A stretch of 35,570 bases of DNA from Verrucomicrobiota bacterium (GCA_016219875.1 JACRJZ010000013.1:1-35570); one strand, 5' to 3'. Shown: positions 16,783 to 25,750, numbered from the stretch's first letter. Notes: a model not told the origin generated them from the letters alone. Numbers and translations: made by a program.

Positions 16783-17157
16783 ATGCGTTTTATCCGCCAA
16801 TACCGTTCGCTCTTGCTCTTCGCGGTGTTCCTGGTGCTGTGCAGCGTGATGGTCATCCGCCAGATCAACGCCAACCAGTCCCGCCACGTCGAGTTGCGCG
16901 AGGCCTTCATCCTCTTGCACACGCGCGGCTACAAGCCGGAGGCCGAAACCCTTTACGACCGGCTCCTGAAGGAAATGGAGCGGCTGCCGAACCAGGAACT
17001 GCTCGACGATTTCCAGCGCACGCTGACCCTGGTGGACCCCATGCGCGACCAGCCGGAAAACCTCATCTGGGCTTACCACTGGACCGTGAGCAACGAACTC
17101 GAAACGCGCTCGGAGGCGAGCCTGAAACGCGCCCTCAAGCTCGCGCGCGAGAAATGA
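16783..17157 (+). CDS. Small single-pass membrane protein, hypothetical
   Basis: A 124-residue protein: short basic N-terminus, one membrane segment (about residues 8-26, SLLLFAVFLVLCSVMVI), then a soluble helical domain, probably periplasmic or cytoplasmic depending on orientation, with RGYKPEAETLYDRLLKEMERLPNQ resembling a TPR-like helix pair. Family not recognised. It ends 9 bp before the GH/GT2 fusion gene on the same strand, so they form an operon, and it is divergent from the ABC exporter pair. It may scaffold the glycosyltransferase or exporter; that is inference from position only. Confidence 0.72.
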   Translation: MRFIRQYRSLLLFAVFLVLCSVMVIRQINANQSRHVELREAFILLHTRGYKPEAETLYDRLLKEMERLPNQELLDDFQRTLTLVDPMRDQPENLIWAYHWTVSNELETRSEASLKRALKLAREK

Positions 17158-17166
17158 CGCGGGCCT

Positions 17167-19755
17167 ATGGCGCTTGTCCAACCTGCCACTCCAGGCCAAC
17201 CGGCCACAGAATCACTCTTCCGGGTTGAGCCGGGTCGGAGCTGGCCGCCCGGTGCGACGCCGTCTTCGCCCAGAGCGGATCGCGTGGTCGTGGACGGGAA
17301 GTTCTTCCGCCTGGGCGCGGAAAAGTTTCCGCTCAAGGGCGTCGCCTACGGGCCGTTCGCGCCGAACGCGCAGAACGAGCCGTTCCCCGCCCCGCCGCAA
17401 GCCGCGCAGGACCTGAAGCTCGCGCGGGAGCTTGGCGCAAACCTGCTGCGAATCTATGCCGTGCCGCCGCGGTGGTTTCTGGACCTGGCGGCAGGGCAGG
17501 GGATCAAGGTGCTCGTGGACGTTCCCTGGCCGAAGCACCTCTGCTTCCTCGACTCACCGCCGCTTCAGCAGCAAGCGCGGGACGCCGTGCGCGCCGCCGC
17601 GGCCGCCTGCAAGGGACATCCCGCCGTCTTCGCCTACAGCGTGGTGAACGAAATCCCGGCCGAGATCGTGCGCTGGAGCGGCGCGCGGCGCGTGGAGGCC
17701 TTCATCGAAGAGCTGATTGAACTGGCCAAGTCGGTGGACCCGGAGGGCCTCTGCACGTTCACGAACTTCCCGCCGACGGAATTCCTGCGCCCGGAGAACA
17801 CGGACTTCGCGTGCTTCAACGTCTATCTCCACGAACGCAAGCCGTTCGAAGCCTACCTGGCGCGGCTCCAAATGCTGGCCGACACCAAGCCGCTCGTGCT
17901 CGCGGAATTCGGCCTGGACTCGTTGCGGGAAGGCACAGCGCGGCAGGGCGAGTTCCTGTCGTGGCAAATCGAGTCGGCCTTTCGCGGCGGGCTGGCCGGC
18001 GCGGTGGTCTTCAGCTTCACGGACGACTGGTTCCGCGGCGGGATGCCGATCGAAGATTGGGCCTTCGGGCTGACGACCCGTGACCGTCAGCCGAAACCGT
18101 CCTTCGCCGCAGTGCAGCGCGCGTTTCGGGCCGCGCCGCGGTTTCCGTTGTCGCGTGCGCCCAAGGTTTCCGTCGTCGTCGCCAGCTTTAACGGCGGGCG
18201 CACGCTGGCGGCCTGTCTTGAATCGCTCGCGCGGCTGAACTACCCGGACTACGAAGTCATCCTGGTCGATGACGGTTCGACGGACGACACGCCGGAGATT
18301 GCGCAACGCTTTCCAAGCTTCCGCACAATCGTCCACCAGCGGAACCTCGGCCTGTCGGTCGCGCGCAACACCGGCATCGCCGCGGCCACCGGCGAGATCG
18401 TGGCCTTCACGGACGCCGATTGCCGCGCCGACGAGGACTGGCTCCATTATCTGGTCGGCGCGCTGCTGGACGGCCCTTTCGTGGGCATCGGTGGACACAA
18501 CCTGCCGCCGCCGGACGATTCCCTCGTGGCGGCCGCGGTGATGGTGTCGCCCGGCGGCCCGGCGCACGTGATGCTGACGGACCGCGAGGCAGAGCACATT
18601 CCCGGCTGCAACATGGTGTTCTACAAGTGGGTGCTGGAGGAGATCGGCGGGTTCGATCCGGTGTTCCGCAAGGCCGGCGACGACGTGGACGTGTGCTGGC
18701 GCATTCAGGAGCGCGGACACAAGATCGGCTTCAGTCCGGCGGGTTTCGTCTGGCACCATCGGCGCTCGACGGTGCCGGCCTACTTGCGGCAACAAGGCGG
18801 TTACGGCGAGGCGGAGGCGCTGCTCTTGCGGAAGCATCCCGAGTACTTCAACCCGATTGGACGGAGCATCTGGCGCGGGCGCATCTACGCGCCGGCCAAG
18901 ACGGGCGTGTTTGTCGAGCGGTCGATCATCTATCACGGCGTGTTCGGCAGCGGGTTCTTCCAACGGCTTTACGCACCCACGCCGTCGTCGGCGCTCATGT
19001 CCTGCACTTCACTCGAATACCATCTGCTGGTCACGGCGCCGCTGCTGGCGCTGTCCTTTGAATTCCGGCTGCTGCTGCCGCTGGCGATCACGAGTTTCGC
19101 GCTCACGTTCGGCGTGTGTGCCGTGGCGGCGGCGCAAGCCAGCCTGCCACGGAACAAGCGTCGCCTGTGGTCGCGTCCACTCGTGGCGCTGCTGTTCCTG
19201 TTGCAGCCCATCGAGCGCGGGTTCGCCCGTTACCGCGCGGGGCTGACGATCCGCTCCCGACCGCGGCTGCCCGAACGCGCCGGCACGCCGGGCAAAGTGA
19301 CGCCCGCGCAAGTGGCTTACTGGACCGAGGGCGGCCTCGAGAGGTTTGAGTTCTTGCGCGCGATCCTCGACGAACTGGAAAGGGACGGTTGGGGTGCGCG
19401 CAGCGACTGCGGCTGGGAAGGCCACGACATCGAGATCATCGGCAACCGCTGGAGCCGCCTGCGGCTGACGACCGCGACGGAAGAACTGGCACAAGGCCGG
19501 CGTGTCTTCCGCTGCCGTCTCAAACCGGAGTGGTCGCTCTTGGCGAAAGTGATCTTCTGGGGCGCGCTTGGAGTGGAGATAGCGGTGATCGGGCTGCTCG
19601 CCCCGATGCAAGCCTGGATCTGGATGTTGCTCTTGACGCTGCCCGTGCTCAATTGGTTCCTGGAGCACGAGCAATCAGCGTTGCAGGAGACCGTCGCGGC
19701 GCTCTTGGACAAAGTGGCGGCGCGGATGAACTTGGTTCGGTTGGAAGAGCCGTGA
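17167..19755 (+). CDS. Fusion of TIM-barrel glycosidase-like domain and GT2 glycosyltransferase, membrane-bound
   Basis: An 862-residue protein. Residues about 38-320 form a GH2/GH5-like TIM barrel: Asn161-Glu162 (VVNEIP) is placed as acid/base and Glu247 (LAEFGLDS) as nucleophile. Residues about 333-560 are a GT2 (GT-A) domain: VSVVVASFNGG, LVDDGSTDD, the metal-binding DAD (416-418), and acceptor-site GDD (504-506). Hydrophobic segments follow near 618-655, 670-685 and 795-830, so the C-terminus is in the membrane. No signal peptide is seen, so both catalytic domains are probably cytoplasmic, which is odd for a glycosidase; the barrel may act as transglycosylase or binding domain. Next to two ABC exporter genes it fits synthesis and export of a glycan (inference). 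Confidence 0.85.
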   Translation: MALVQPATPGQPATESLFRVEPGRSWPPGATPSSPRADRVVVDGKFFRLGAEKFPLKGVAYGPFAPNAQNEPFPAPPQAAQDLKLARELGANLLRIYAVPPRWFLDLAAGQGIKVLVDVPWPKHLCFLDSPPLQQQARDAVRAAAAACKGHPAVFAYSVVNEIPAEIVRWSGARRVEAFIEELIELAKSVDPEGLCTFTNFPPTEFLRPENTDFACFNVYLHERKPFEAYLARLQMLADTKPLVLAEFGLDSLREGTARQGEFLSWQIESAFRGGLAGAVVFSFTDDWFRGGMPIEDWAFGLTTRDRQPKPSFAAVQRAFRAAPRFPLSRAPKVSVVVASFNGGRTLAACLESLARLNYPDYEVILVDDGSTDDTPEIAQRFPSFRTIVHQRNLGLSVARNTGIAAATGEIVAFTDADCRADEDWLHYLVGALLDGPFVGIGGHNLPPPDDSLVAAAVMVSPGGPAHVMLTDREAEHIPGCNMVFYKWVLEEIGGFDPVFRKAGDDVDVCWRIQERGHKIGFSPAGFVWHHRRSTVPAYLRQQGGYGEAEALLLRKHPEYFNPIGRSIWRGRIYAPAKTGVFVERSIIYHGVFGSGFFQRLYAPTPSSALMSCTSLEYHLLVTAPLLALSFEFRLLLPLAITSFALTFGVCAVAAAQASLPRNKRRLWSRPLVALLFLLQPIERGFARYRAGLTIRSRPRLPERAGTPGKVTPAQVAYWTEGGLERFEFLRAILDELERDGWGARSDCGWEGHDIEIIGNRWSRLRLTTATEELAQGRRVFRCRLKPEWSLLAKVIFWGALGVEIAVIGLLAPMQAWIWMLLLTLPVLNWFLEHEQSALQETVAALLDKVAARMNLVRLEEP

Positions 19756-19774
19756 ACCCGACAGCCTGAATCGG

Positions 19775-19798
19775 AATCTCCTCACGTCGGCGGCTACG
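19775..19798. repeat. Single REP-like arm
   Basis: AATCTCCTCACGTCGGCGGCTACGAG matches one arm of the palindromic family with a CGGCGG variant of CGGCTG. No inverted partner is present within several hundred bases. It lies in the 61-bp gap between the convergent GH/GT2 gene and the permease gene. Confidence 0.75.
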
Positions 19799-19816
19799 AG
19801 GTTTTGCAGTTCAACC

Positions 19817-21133
19817 TCACTCGTGCCGCAGCGCCTCCACAGGGTCCATACGGGCGGCGCGCAGAGCGGGGTAAAGCCCGAAGACCACGCCCACCAGCGC
19901 CGACGTGGAGAACGCCACCAGCGGCGACCACCAGGTCACGATGGTCTTCATGGCGGCAAACCACGTGACCAGCGACGGGATCGCCACGCCCAGCGCCACG
20001 CCCAGGAGGCCGCCCGTCGCCGACAGCATCACGGCCTCAACGAGGAACTGGGTGGTGATGTCGCGCTGCTTGGCGCCGAGCGCGCGGCGGATGCCGATTT
20101 CGCGCGTCCGCTCCGTCACCGTGGCCAGCATGATGTTCATGATGCCGATGCCGCCGACGAGCAGCGAGATGGCGGCGATGGAACCGAGAACAATGTTGAA
20201 GACCTGCTTGGTGCGCTCAGCCCGCTTGAGCAACTCCAGCGGCACCACCACGGCGTAATCTGGTTTCTTGTGGTGGCGGGCAAGCAGCGTTTCGATGGCC
20301 CGCGCCACTTCCACCACGTCGTCCAGCCGGTCCACTGTCACGGTGACTTCATGCAGTTCCACCCGTTCGGCCTCGAAGCTGCCGCTGCGCCGTTTGGCCA
20401 GCACCTCGCCGTATTTGGTCTTCGCGGTTTGGAGCGGGATAAACATGCGGTCCGCCGCCGTGGCCTGGGGGGAGGCCGAGCCGTCTTCGGCTTTGGCCCC
20501 GCGAGCGCGGGGTTCCATGATGCCGATGACGCGGTAGTAATCCTCGCGCACGCGCACGGTCTGGCCGAGCGGCGGGTCGAGCGGGAAGAGCTTCGGCACC
20601 ATCTCCGCGGCGAGCACGCAGACGTTGGCGGCGGTGTCCATCTCCGCGTCGGTGAAGAAGCGGCCTTGGGCAACGCGGTGGTTGCGCATGGATGGGTACC
20701 ACGGCACGGTGCCCATGATCTCGGTATCGACGCGGCGGCTGAGGTTCCACACGTACTCGCGCATGATGCGGCCCGGCACCACCACCGACACGCCGGGAAT
20801 GGTGGCATGGACGCGGCGCAGGTCCGCGTAGGTGAGGCCGTATTGCAGGACGTAACTCTGGCTCGTCTTCTCAGAAACCTTCTGCTCCTCCGGTGGCTTG
20901 AGACTGCGGAGAATGATGTTCTGGCTGCCGAGGTTTTTGATCTGCTCCTGCGCCTCGAAGCTCGCCCCCTCACCGATGGCCAGCATGGCGATGACGGAGC
21001 AGACGCCAAAGACGATGCCCAGCACCGTGAGCAGGGAGCGCAACCGGTGCAGCCACAAGCTTCGCACGGCCAGCCGCCACACCCGCTGCCAGGGCGATGG
21101 CGAAAGCCAGGGAGTGAGCGGCGGAGAGGACAT
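19817..21133 (-). CDS. MacB-like ABC transporter permease (no ATPase domain)
   Basis: A 438-residue permease of the MacB/FtsX superfamily. One membrane segment near residues 34-53 (LLTVLGIVFGVCSVIAML) is followed by a large periplasmic core domain, then three more segments near the C-terminus, with the family hallmark GGIGIMNIMLATVTERTREIGIRRALGA and the closing GLYPALRAARMDPVEALRHE. In tripartite MacAB-TolC systems such a permease works as a mechanotransmitter with an ATPase at its cytoplasmic face. Here it follows the HlyD-like gene by 6 bp, and TolC-like and HlyD-like partners are upstream, but no ATP-binding gene is found. The ATPase must come from elsewhere or has been lost. Substrate unknown. 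Confidence 0.9.
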   Translation of the reverse strand: MSSPPLTPWLSPSPWQRVWRLAVRSLWLHRLRSLLTVLGIVFGVCSVIAMLAIGEGASFEAQEQIKNLGSQNIILRSLKPPEEQKVSEKTSQSYVLQYGLTYADLRRVHATIPGVSVVVPGRIMREYVWNLSRRVDTEIMGTVPWYPSMRNHRVAQGRFFTDAEMDTAANVCVLAAEMVPKLFPLDPPLGQTVRVREDYYRVIGIMEPRARGAKAEDGSASPQATAADRMFIPLQTAKTKYGEVLAKRRSGSFEAERVELHEVTVTVDRLDDVVEVARAIETLLARHHKKPDYAVVVPLELLKRAERTKQVFNIVLGSIAAISLLVGGIGIMNIMLATVTERTREIGIRRALGAKQRDITTQFLVEAVMLSATGGLLGVALGVAIPSLVTWFAAMKTIVTWWSPLVAFSTSALVGVVFGLYPALRAARMDPVEALRHE

Positions 21134-21139
21134 GCGGCG

Positions 21140-23347
21140 CTAGCAAACGACGGAGGCTGGCCTGGGCCGCTCTGAAGCTGACGGCAGAGGGCGGAAAAAA
21201 AATCCGAAATCCGAAATCCGAAATCCGAAACAAACTCGAAATCCGAATGGGCAAACTCGAAACCCGATCGGCCCGAGATCGTTTCGGACTTGGAATTTCG
21301 GGCTTGGAATTTGAGCTTCCTGCAAAACTGTAGCCGCCGACGTGAGGAGGCTCTGTTTCCATTGAAGTTGGAGCCTCCTCACGTCGGCTGCTACGAGGTT
21401 CTGCAATTGCCTGATTCGTTTCGGATTTCGGATTTTGAAACCAGCGGTCCCTGGGAACTCCAGAGCAGCCCTGGGTGCCGGCGCTGGAGCCGGCGGCGCG
21501 CTGGGTTTCGGCTCCGGCTTGCTTTCGGTGCTGGGCTTGGCTGCGCCCGCCGGCTGGGCCTGGCCTTCCGGCAGCCGCAACGCCACGCGTTCGCCTTCCT
21601 TCAAGCCTTTCTTGATGACGATGAACTCGTCGTTGAACAGGCCGACCTCGACTTCGCGTTTGGTCTGGCGGCGGCCGCGGACGACGTAGCAGTACCGCTT
21701 GCTGTCGTCCGAGAAGATCGACTGGATGGGCACGTAGAGAACATCCTCCAGGTGGTCCACGAGGATTTCCACCTTGCAGCTCATGCCGGGGCGGAGCCAG
21801 TCGTTGGTGCCCTTCACGGCGATGGTGGTGAGATAGACCTTCATGTCCGGGTTCATCCACTCCATGCGCGAGTCAGGCAGGACGCCCACCTTGCTGACCT
21901 CGCCGGCCAGGACGCTGTCGGGAAAGGCGTCCGTGGTGATGCGCGCTTTTTGGCCTTTGGTGACCTGCTTGATGTAGGTTTCGTGGATGCGGACGTTGAC
22001 GGACATCTGCGTGAGGTCGGGGATCGTCAAGATGGTCTGCTGCTCATAGACCGCCGCGCCTTCGCGAACTTGCTCGCCGGGATACCATCCGAAGCGGCTG
22101 CGCCCGCCATAGACCACCAAGCCCGGGCGCCGGGCCTTGATCGTGCATTTGGCGAGGGTCTTGCGCTGGTCCTTGCGGTTGCGCAACTCCAGGTTGTAGC
22201 GGCCCCGGGCGGCTCTGAGCTTGGCCGTGGCCTGCGCCAGTTTGGAGATCGCGCCCTTCCGCGTGCGCTCCAACTCTCTCGCCGCCTCGCTGAATTTGGA
22301 GAGCGACTCCTCGGCGGTTTTCGGCAACTCGTATTTCAGGAACAACGCCTGAGCGGAACGCGCCGTCTCCAGTTTCAGCCGCGCGTTTTCCAGCTTGATC
22401 TCGTCGCCCTCCAACTCCGTCTTGGTGACGAAGTCGTTGGTGAAGAGCCGTTGCGTTCCTTGCAGGTTGGCGAGGGCTTGGTTGTATTCCCGCTCCGCGA
22501 CCTGCACGTCGTCCTGGAACTTGCGGAGCTTCTGCTTGCACTCGCCGTCGCTCAGCGCCTCGACCTTGGTGTACTTGGAGAAATCCACCGCGGGCAGGGC
22601 GGGCAGATCGACGTTGGGCGGCAGCAACTCGGCCTTCAAATCCAGCTCCGGTCCCAGATCCTCTTCGATGGCACTGGGCGGGCTGCTCGGCGTGTTGGTG
22701 GAAGAGGCTGAAGGGCCGGCCATCTTGGTGGCGCTGGCGTTGGTGGAGGCCGTCTTCAGCGGCTTGGCGGCGACGCGGTTCGTTTCCTGGGGCGTGGCCT
22801 CCAGTTGGAAACGAGCGAACGCATCCAGGATTTCCTGCGCAGCCGTGGTGCCGATGAACTTCTCGAAGTCCATCCGCGCAAACTTTAGCTTCTGCTCGGC
22901 GGCTTTGATGTCGCTGAGGTTCTGGTTCCACTGGATGTCGTAGGACTGCTGGGCGTCGTCGAGGCCGGAGAGTGTGGACTCGAACTGAATGTCCATCTGC
23001 GTGATCTGCTTCTGGATTTCGGACGACTCCAATTCCACGAGCACCTTCCCATTCTTCACGTCTTCCTCGGTGACGCGGTAGCCTTCCTCGACGAGCTTCA
23101 CGATCTTGCTTTGGTAGCCGCGGACTTCGCATTTGTATTCCTCGGCCTCGGTAGCTTCGGTCGTCCCGCCCTGGAGCACGGTGATGTCCAGCGGGCCACG
23201 CCGGACTGCGAACGTGACCTCCGGCCCGCCGCCCGTCTCCCGTTTCACGAACCAGAACACCGCCAGTGCCAGCGCGGCTCCCAGGCCGAGCTTCGCCGCC
23301 CACGGCAACTTCCTGATGAGTTCAAGGCTTCTTCGTATCGCGATCAT
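21140..23347 (-). CDS. HlyD/MacA-like periplasmic adaptor with repeat-derived C-terminus
   Basis: A 735-residue membrane fusion protein. It has an N-terminal membrane anchor (about residues 15-33, KLGLGAALALAVFWFV), a first barrel/lipoyl segment (EYKCEVRGYQSKIVKLVEEGYRV), a very long helical hairpin (about 120-430) broken by a Pro/Ser/Thr-rich stretch, and beta-barrel strands (MSVNVRIHETYIKQVTKGQKARI ...). It would bridge the MacB-like permease and TolC-like channel. The ATG is fixed by an AAGGAG 7 bp upstream and overlaps the TolC-like gene by 26 bp. After a Pro-rich tract (about 600-635) the last ~100 residues translate palindromic and ATCCGAA repeats, ending 6 bp before the permease start; the natural C-terminus has probably been overwritten. 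Confidence 0.87.
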   Translation of the reverse strand: MIAIRRSLELIRKLPWAAKLGLGAALALAVFWFVKRETGGGPEVTFAVRRGPLDITVLQGGTTEATEAEEYKCEVRGYQSKIVKLVEEGYRVTEEDVKNGKVLVELESSEIQKQITQMDIQFESTLSGLDDAQQSYDIQWNQNLSDIKAAEQKLKFARMDFEKFIGTTAAQEILDAFARFQLEATPQETNRVAAKPLKTASTNASATKMAGPSASSTNTPSSPPSAIEEDLGPELDLKAELLPPNVDLPALPAVDFSKYTKVEALSDGECKQKLRKFQDDVQVAEREYNQALANLQGTQRLFTNDFVTKTELEGDEIKLENARLKLETARSAQALFLKYELPKTAEESLSKFSEAARELERTRKGAISKLAQATAKLRAARGRYNLELRNRKDQRKTLAKCTIKARRPGLVVYGGRSRFGWYPGEQVREGAAVYEQQTILTIPDLTQMSVNVRIHETYIKQVTKGQKARITTDAFPDSVLAGEVSKVGVLPDSRMEWMNPDMKVYLTTIAVKGTNDWLRPGMSCKVEILVDHLEDVLYVPIQSIFSDDSKRYCYVVRGRRQTKREVEVGLFNDEFIVIKKGLKEGERVALRLPEGQAQPAGAAKPSTESKPEPKPSAPPAPAPAPRAALEFPGTAGFKIRNPKRIRQLQNLVAADVRRLQLQWKQSLLTSAATVLQEAQIPSPKFQVRNDLGPIGFRVCPFGFRVCFGFRISDFGFFFRPLPSASERPRPASVVC
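21197..21441. repeat. Composite repeat: ATCCGAA runs around REP-like element, copy 4
   Basis: Left: four tandem AATCCGAA units and further CAAACTCGAA units (21199-21265). Right: inverse TTTCGGATTTCGGATTTTG (about 21418-21437). In between is a REP-like pair, arms 21328-21352 and 21372-21395, with a 19-bp loop and a CCGCCG variant in the left arm. The entire block is inside the open frame of the HlyD-like gene. Confidence 0.88.
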
Positions 23348-25136
23348 CCGATGTCTCCTTCCATTGGCCATTCTCCTTGATGAAGAGAATCCCCAAGTGC
23401 TCCCAGAACCGCAAGCGGGCCACGGTGTGATCCACGAGCGTTTGCGTGCGCTGGTTCTTGGCGGCGGTGAGATCGTTCTGAGCATCGACCTGGTCCTGGG
23501 CACGACCGCGGCCGAGTTGGGCCAGAAGTTCCTGTTCCTTGACGCGTCGTTCGCTGAGCCGCACGCCGATCTCGCTGTTCTCGTAACTCCGACGGGCCTG
23601 CTCCAGGCCCCGCCAGTCTTCGCGGATTTGCAGTTTGATGGTGTCCTCGGACTCCGTCAGCGCGCGCTTGGCCTGCTCGCGACGGATCAAGGCCGAGCGA
23701 TAGGCGTTGCGCTGGGGGAGGCGATCCAGCGAGGGATCGAAATCCAGTCCCGCGCCCCAGCGGTAACGGTCAATGTCCGGCAAAGGAAAGCCGGACTTCG
23801 CTTGAGGACTGCTCAAGCTGGCGGAGGCGGTCAGGTCCAATTGCGGCTTGAGGTTGTCCGCCGCCAGCTTGACGGCGCGCTCGTTGTCTTCGAGTTGATT
23901 GCGAAGGTTCTGCACGTCGAGGCGTGCGGCCAGCGCCACGCGAGTGGCTTCTTCCGCGGGCAGGTTCGGATGCAAGATCGCGAGATGCGCCAGTTCTGTG
24001 TCATCCAGCACCACGTTGGCGTCCGTCGAGAGGCCGAGCTGGATTTTGAAGTTGTCCAGGGCCAGGCGGTAGTTGCGGACGGCGGCGATCCAGGAAGTTT
24101 CTTGCGACAACTCCTGCTGTTCGAGGCGGCCTAACTCGGCCAGCTTCACACGGCCTTCTTTCACGAGCGCGCGCGTGCGGGCCGCGCTTTGCTTGAAGCT
24201 CCGGTAGCCGAGGTAGGTGTTGCGCGCGGCGTCGCGGCTGGCCAGCACACGGTAGTAAGCCGCCGCCACATCGACGGAGAACTGCTTCCGATACCGCACG
24301 AACTCGCGCAACGAATAGAACATGCTTCGCTCCGCCAGCGTGAGGCTTTCGATTTGCGTCTTGTAGCCGGCGTTGCGCAAGAGCGGACGCGTGAAGGTCG
24401 CGGCCACTTGCGACCGCGTCACCACGCTTGGGTCGCCGGTCAGGAAGCGGAAGAAGTCCGTCGTGAACGCGGTGGAGATGCGGCCCACGTCGCGGATGAG
24501 CCAGTTGGCGCCCACCGAGCCGCGGGCGCCGACGCTGTTGCGCTCAACCAGACTGTCGCTGAGCACAACTTCGGGCTGACCGGTGAGTTGGTTGACGCGG
24601 ATTTCCGTGCCCTGGACGGTGCTCACTTCGTAATTGGCGCTGCCGCGGGCGGAAAAGATGGGCGCGAACTGATGCCGCGCCGCCGTGAGGTTCAACGCCT
24701 CCAAATACACCAGCTCCTTGCGGCTTTGATAAAGGCGGCTGTGGCGGACGGCGAGTTGGAGCGATTGCTCCAGCGAAAGGACGCGGGCGCCGCGTTCGCT
24801 GGCCTCAGCGCCGAGGAATTCCGCCTTGTCGGTGGCTGTCGGCAAGCTGGCCAAGTTGGCTTGGTTCGTCTGCTCGATGGTGAACTGGGGGTCCATGTTC
24901 GGCACTTTCGCTGACTTCTCGGCGATGGTGGCAGCCACGTCTTTATCCGCAGACTTGCGGTAGTGGGAAGTGGAACAACCGGCGAGCAGGACGAGCAAAG
25001 CCGCGAGGCGCCCGCCGTGATCAAGAGAGCGAACGAGCCAGTGCCCTGCGCCTCGCGGCCGTTCATCGGCAGTGGGCGGCCCGGAGAAGTTGAGCCGTTC
25101 GTTCACGCCGCGATCTTCGGCATCCGCGCGGCTCAT
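23322..25136 (-). CDS. TolC-family outer membrane lipoprotein
   Basis: Outer membrane efflux protein. A lipobox LLVLLAGC (Cys54 from the chosen start) follows a hydrophobic stretch, after which the protein has long helices and TolC-type repeats (SLEQSLQLAVRHSRLYQSRKE; ARLDVQNLRNQLEDNERAVKLAADNLKPQLDLTASAS; SYENSEIGVRLSERRVKEQELLAQLGRG). It would form the trimeric outer-membrane duct for the HlyD/MacB-like proteins encoded next. The start is unclear: ATG 25136 and GTG 25106 both leave a long pre-lipobox leader, there is no good ribosome site, and an ATG at 25066 lies in another frame. The leader DNA looks repeat-derived, so the original start may have been displaced. Confidence 0.87.
   Translation of the reverse strand: MSRADAEDRGVNERLNFSGPPTADERPRGAGHWLVRSLDHGGRLAALLVLLAGCSTSHYRKSADKDVAATIAEKSAKVPNMDPQFTIEQTNQANLASLPTATDKAEFLGAEASERGARVLSLEQSLQLAVRHSRLYQSRKELVYLEALNLTAARHQFAPIFSARGSANYEVSTVQGTEIRVNQLTGQPEVVLSDSLVERNSVGARGSVGANWLIRDVGRISTAFTTDFFRFLTGDPSVVTRSQVAATFTRPLLRNAGYKTQIESLTLAERSMFYSLREFVRYRKQFSVDVAAAYYRVLASRDAARNTYLGYRSFKQSAARTRALVKEGRVKLAELGRLEQQELSQETSWIAAVRNYRLALDNFKIQLGLSTDANVVLDDTELAHLAILHPNLPAEEATRVALAARLDVQNLRNQLEDNERAVKLAADNLKPQLDLTASASLSSPQAKSGFPLPDIDRYRWGAGLDFDPSLDRLPQRNAYRSALIRREQAKRALTESEDTIKLQIREDWRGLEQARRSYENSEIGVRLSERRVKEQELLAQLGRGRAQDQVDAQNDLTAAKNQRTQTLVDHTVARLRFWEHLGILFIKENGQWKETSDDRDTKKP
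23355..23360 (-). promoter_or_regulatory. Shine-Dalgarno AAGGAG for the HlyD-like gene
   Basis: AAGGAG ends 7 bases before the ATG of MIAIRRSLEL. It lies inside the end of the TolC-like gene and decides the start against a longer open frame that extends 156 bases further upstream. Confidence 0.8.
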
Positions 25137-25291
25137 TTCAAGGCTTCGGTGAACAAACCGGTCGTCGCCAAGCTGACGTGCTTCGTCGTCTGCCCGATTG
25201 CCAGCCATGCCCGTTTCGGAGCCTCGTCCTGTGAAAACGAATCTTCCCTTGAAGAACTCTGGCAGGTCAAAGACGAATCCGCTTCGTTCCT

Positions 25292-25750
25292 TCACCGAGA
25301 GGACTTCGACGGACGCTTCCTTGTCGCCTGCTTTCGCACAAACCGCCTCGCCTCCCTTTTGAAGCAACCAAAGACCGCACGGACCTCCCGAATCAGTGGC
25401 GCCAATTGCTCAGGATCAAGGTCGAATCCGTAGGCGTGCGTGAAGAAGTGCCGAAAGGCCATGTAGGGCGCCAGCCGATCCCGGATTTCACGTGACACCA
25501 TCCCGTGTTCGCAAGCCGACTGGAGCAAGTCACGATGCCATGCCGCCCCGCTGGGCAGTGCCACCCCAGCGGCCAGAAGCCCTTGCTTCAGGATGTTCTC
25601 CACCCCGTGGTAAAGCGAACTCAGCAGCGATGCAGTGCCGCCCAATTCCAGCACGGAAAGCTTCTTCACCCGGCGAGTGCCGGGCAACTCGCGCAACGCT
25701 TGGTCCATCTGCTCCAGTTCCGCTTCAACCTTCTCGCGCAGGCTGCCCAT
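25292..25750 (-). CDS. hepT: HepT-like HEPN toxin
   Basis: A 152-residue helical HEPN-domain protein. The HEPN ribonuclease motif Rx4HxY is intact as Arg100-HFFT-His105-Ala-Tyr107, preceded by RVKKLSVLELGGTASLLSSLYHGVENIL typical of this group. HepT proteins are RNases that are kept in check by a minimal nucleotidyltransferase (MntA), which modifies the Tyr of the motif. The gene follows the MntA-like gene with a 26-bp overlap, so the pair is made from one message (type VII toxin-antitoxin). Its C-terminal part runs into the leader of the TolC-like gene without overlap of the chosen starts. Confidence 0.88.
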   Translation of the reverse strand: MGSLREKVEAELEQMDQALRELPGTRRVKKLSVLELGGTASLLSSLYHGVENILKQGLLAAGVALPSGAAWHRDLLQSACEHGMVSREIRDRLAPYMAFRHFFTHAYGFDLDPEQLAPLIREVRAVFGCFKREARRFVRKQATRKRPSKSSR

